Source: Himantopus leucocephalus
Lineage: Eukaryota; Chordata; Aves; Charadriiformes; Recurvirostridae
Direction: 5' to 3'
Length of the DNA stretch: 64,000 nucleotides
Assembly (NCBI GenBank): GCA_003993805.1
Contig: RSEF01000005.1
Location: 19,205,248 to 19,269,247, forward strand
Position numbers and translations under genes: made by a program. Below the pieces are notes generated by a model. It was not told the DNA's origin. It was given only the letters and a program-made list of their open reading frames with translations, and searched no databases. This document shows, piece by piece, positions 61,396 through 64,000 of the stretch (position 1 is its first letter; each line of letters starts with the position of its first letter).

Positions 61396-63822
61396 TATCC
61401 TCATGGAATTGATTATTGTTTTTTTTCTTCAGGGGAAGAACACTCCATCCTGAAAGCCCAAGCCAAGGATCCAGCCTTCATCCAGTGAAATGCACAGTAG
61501 TTATTGCTTACCTTTGGCTAAATTACCGCCCGTTACTTCAGTGTCTTGGGTGTCTTTCTGCTTGAATCAGCTTCCTCTGGTGCAGAATCATATCTCGTGA
61601 TGATACGCAGCACCACACCACCCTTCATGCACCCGTCTGTTCTATACGGTGATGGGCAAGGATCCTTCCCCCTCGGAGCCATGAACTGATTGCTTCTTAA
61701 GCACTAGAAATTTGTTGCAGAACAGAGACAGGAAGAAGGAAGAGTTCGTGTCTGCCCTTAAGGGGTAGAGGAGAAGTTTACTTCTGTTATTAAAGTGATG
61801 CTGCAACGGCATCCCTACCTAACCGTAGGGTTCCCTCACCGCAGGCTCCGTGCTCCAGCACCCCTTCCTCCAGCCAGGATGTCATTCAGTTGTTTCCCAC
61901 TGTGTTTGAATTTATTATTCACCCATCCCAGCCCAAGTTCAGAGCTCCTCAGCCTTTCCTTCTAGCGAAAGGGAGGGAAAGCCTGGGGTCCTTTCTCCCC
62001 TTACATGTATTTTTCCTTGGCAGAATAACTAAAGGTAGCCAAAAGCCTAAAGATGCAGGTCACTTGGATCTTCACTCTGTTTTTCTGTCAATATCCTCAG
62101 TTCCCATCCCCTCTTTCCCCTTCACATCCCTGCTCCATGTGCTTCCCATGCAGCCCGTGCTCACTGCTCTCTCCTGCTGCCTCCTATTCCCACCACGCAG
62201 CCATCCAGCCTTACCAGTGATGGATCTCATGCTTATTAAACTGGGGAAAGGCAGGATATTCCCCGCATCCATGAGGACTACCGCCCAGCTGCGGTGCATT
62301 TCCACGTGCTGGTGCCAGGCTGGGTGCTGCTATCAAAGTCATCCTCTGGGTATTATCGGAGACTCTATTCCTTTCTAAAAGGCAGATTAAAAGAATCTTG
62401 TCTGGTCTTAACAACTTCTACATAAAACTCTGTAAAAGGACAAGACAACAAACTCAAAAATTGTGATTTCTACAACATTTTTTTGAACACTTTTCTCAGG
62501 TTCTGGGTTTCTTTCTTTTACATTAACAAATCAGTGCACGACACAGCATAAAGATACCTGAACTACCAATTTGCCCTGATTTTTCCCCGTTCACGCTAAC
62601 CCAGAAAGATGCCTTTCACTTACTCATTAGCTTACGCTTTTCTACGTTACCCTGAAAAGCAGACACACCCCTTCTGTCTGTGCCCCCTACAAAAACTCTT
62701 CCGCTTTGTCCTTCTCTATATCCCCTTTCCCATGCTTTCTTTCCTCTTTCTCACCTTTCCCCCCCCCACCCAGTCTCATGACTACCCAATTAAACTCAGG
62801 GCTTTTATGTCCCTTACACAAGCTCTTTGTGCTGTTAAAGCTACACCGTGCGACAAATGCAGCCTTTCACCTACTTGGCCGCAGAAGACAGTCCGTTCTC
62901 CTCTCATTGCCGCGGCTGGTTTGTGCCCCAGGAGCCACACAACACCGAGAACAAGTGCCGTGGAAAGCCTTGACAGCGTTACAGGCTGTGCCGCGAGAAG
63001 ATGATAGCCCTGGGGTGGGTTTTTATTTTTTTGTGAGAGGCACCTTTCAACAACTCATCATTAAGTTCTTACACAATTGTCTACGTGAAACATCCAGCTG
63101 AGGAGTTGAGTGTGCAGACTTTACCTTTATGTCTATTTAACAGGTACAGGAGCCGATTCCAAAATGTACCCACCTCCTTAGCAGTGCGTTTCTCAGGAGG
63201 GAGGACTTGCTCAGGCAACCGTGCCATTCAAGCCCCGCGTTTGGGTAGGTAGCCAGCCCTGCGGAGATTATCCACCACTTAAAGTCATCAGTTCTGCGGT
63301 ATGACCTTCCATGGACTGACTGGTAAAGCTTGTTGTATACAAAATAACCACCAAGTTCAATAACACGCATACATTCCTTTTGTGGAGCGGTCACCTGATG
63401 GACTATGACCATCAGGATAATACTGTGAGTTACCAATAATAAGTATCTTTATCTCCACATGTCAAAAGAAGTCATGGCTTTGAATTGGTTGGGGGCGTAG
63501 GAGGACACAACCTTCAATTAGGACACTGAACGGGGGAAGATATTTCGTGAATTTGCAAATTAATTTCCTTTCAAAGAAATCTGGCTTCACAGTGGATCCC
63601 CCCTACTTTCTAAGAGTAAAATATCATTAGCAAAGCTTGAAGAAACACATCCTAAAAATAACCAATTAGAGTATGTTTTCTTATTCCTTTCTCTGTGTTG
63701 CCCAGTGGTCCTCTCCACCTGCTTAGACATCTCTACGTTCTTCAGCTTTGCAATCTTCTTCTGTATAGAATTATAAAGTAATATAGCTGGAGGGCTACAG
63801 TACAACCTCCTGGCTCAAAGCA

Positions 63823-63936
63823 GATCATGCGGTCCTGTGCGACCTGCTGGAGGTGACCCTGCTCTGGCAGGGGGGTTGGACTGGATGATCTCCAGAGGTC
63901 CCTTCCGACCCTGACCAGTCTGGGATTCTGTAATTT
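63823..63936 (+). mobile_element. CR1 LINE 3' end
   Basis: It contains GACCTGCTGGAGGTGACCCT, GGGTTGGACTGGATGATCTC, AGGTCCCTTCCGACC and a GGGATTCTGT end. It is the same subfamily as the minus copy at 37.6 kb. Confidence 0.88.
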
Positions 63937-64000
63937 ATTGCCATGCAGAGCTAGTCAATACAGGTATGACAGCCAGCCTGATTACCCTTGGGATTTTCTT

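Larger units (their letters stand above)
55871..64000. other. Region upstream of FADS1, no gene recognised
   Basis: I searched for a FADS2 exon 1 on the plus strand ([28 protein letters not shown]) and for further FADS exons and found none. Contents are a possible ancient CR1 fragment, the TGG microsatellite, two CR1 tails, and a T-run/G-run with one N at 60509. Confidence 0.55.

Overview
The window is nuclear DNA of a bird. The main evidence is about a dozen fragments of CR1 LINE retrotransposons, a probable avian ERVL-type solo LTR, and two compact, twelve-exon front-end fatty acid desaturase genes arranged as in the avian FADS1 / FADS1-like cluster. There are no bacterial features, and I found no tRNA or rRNA gene. 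All gene models were assembled by hand, exon by exon, from GT-AG splice sites and conserved motifs.

Layout on the minus strand, in transcription order (right to left). FADS1 (acyl-CoA delta-5 desaturase) starts in a GC-rich, CpG-rich promoter near 55.5 kb and ends at 45,567; it encodes 441 residues. After 13.8 kb of non-coding DNA comes a second complete desaturase, a FADS1-like paralogue. It starts at 31,731, ends at 19,947 and encodes 446 residues. About 13 kb further on (6,702-6,813) a single frameshifted copy of FADS exon 2 marks the remains of a third copy. The array therefore reads intact FADS1, intact but diverged FADS1-like gene, dead fragment.

Both complete genes have a cytochrome b5 heme domain (HPGG, plus a second His in exon 2) fused to a membrane desaturase domain with the boxes HDxGH, HxQHH and QIEHH. 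Eleven introns sit at the same positions and phases in both. Ten of twelve exons are identical in length; exon 1 (+18 nt) and exon 6 (-3 nt) of the FADS1-like gene differ. Divergence is very uneven. Exons 5 and 10, which carry boxes II and III, are about 88-89% identical at protein level, whereas exon 8 (a membrane segment) is only about 37% identical. The four-residue window between boxes II and III that controls regioselectivity in fish Fads2 reads FQWY in FADS1 and FQLS in the paralogue. The paralogue is therefore probably an active enzyme with altered specificity, and it is the most interesting object here.

The rest is intergenic or intronic DNA: CR1 tails on both strands, the LTR at about 9.56-10.1 kb, short tandem duplications, a five-copy 20-bp GC-box minisatellite just upstream of FADS1, and assembly gaps. 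About 8.4 kb upstream of FADS1 (55.6-64 kb) shows no FADS2 exon.
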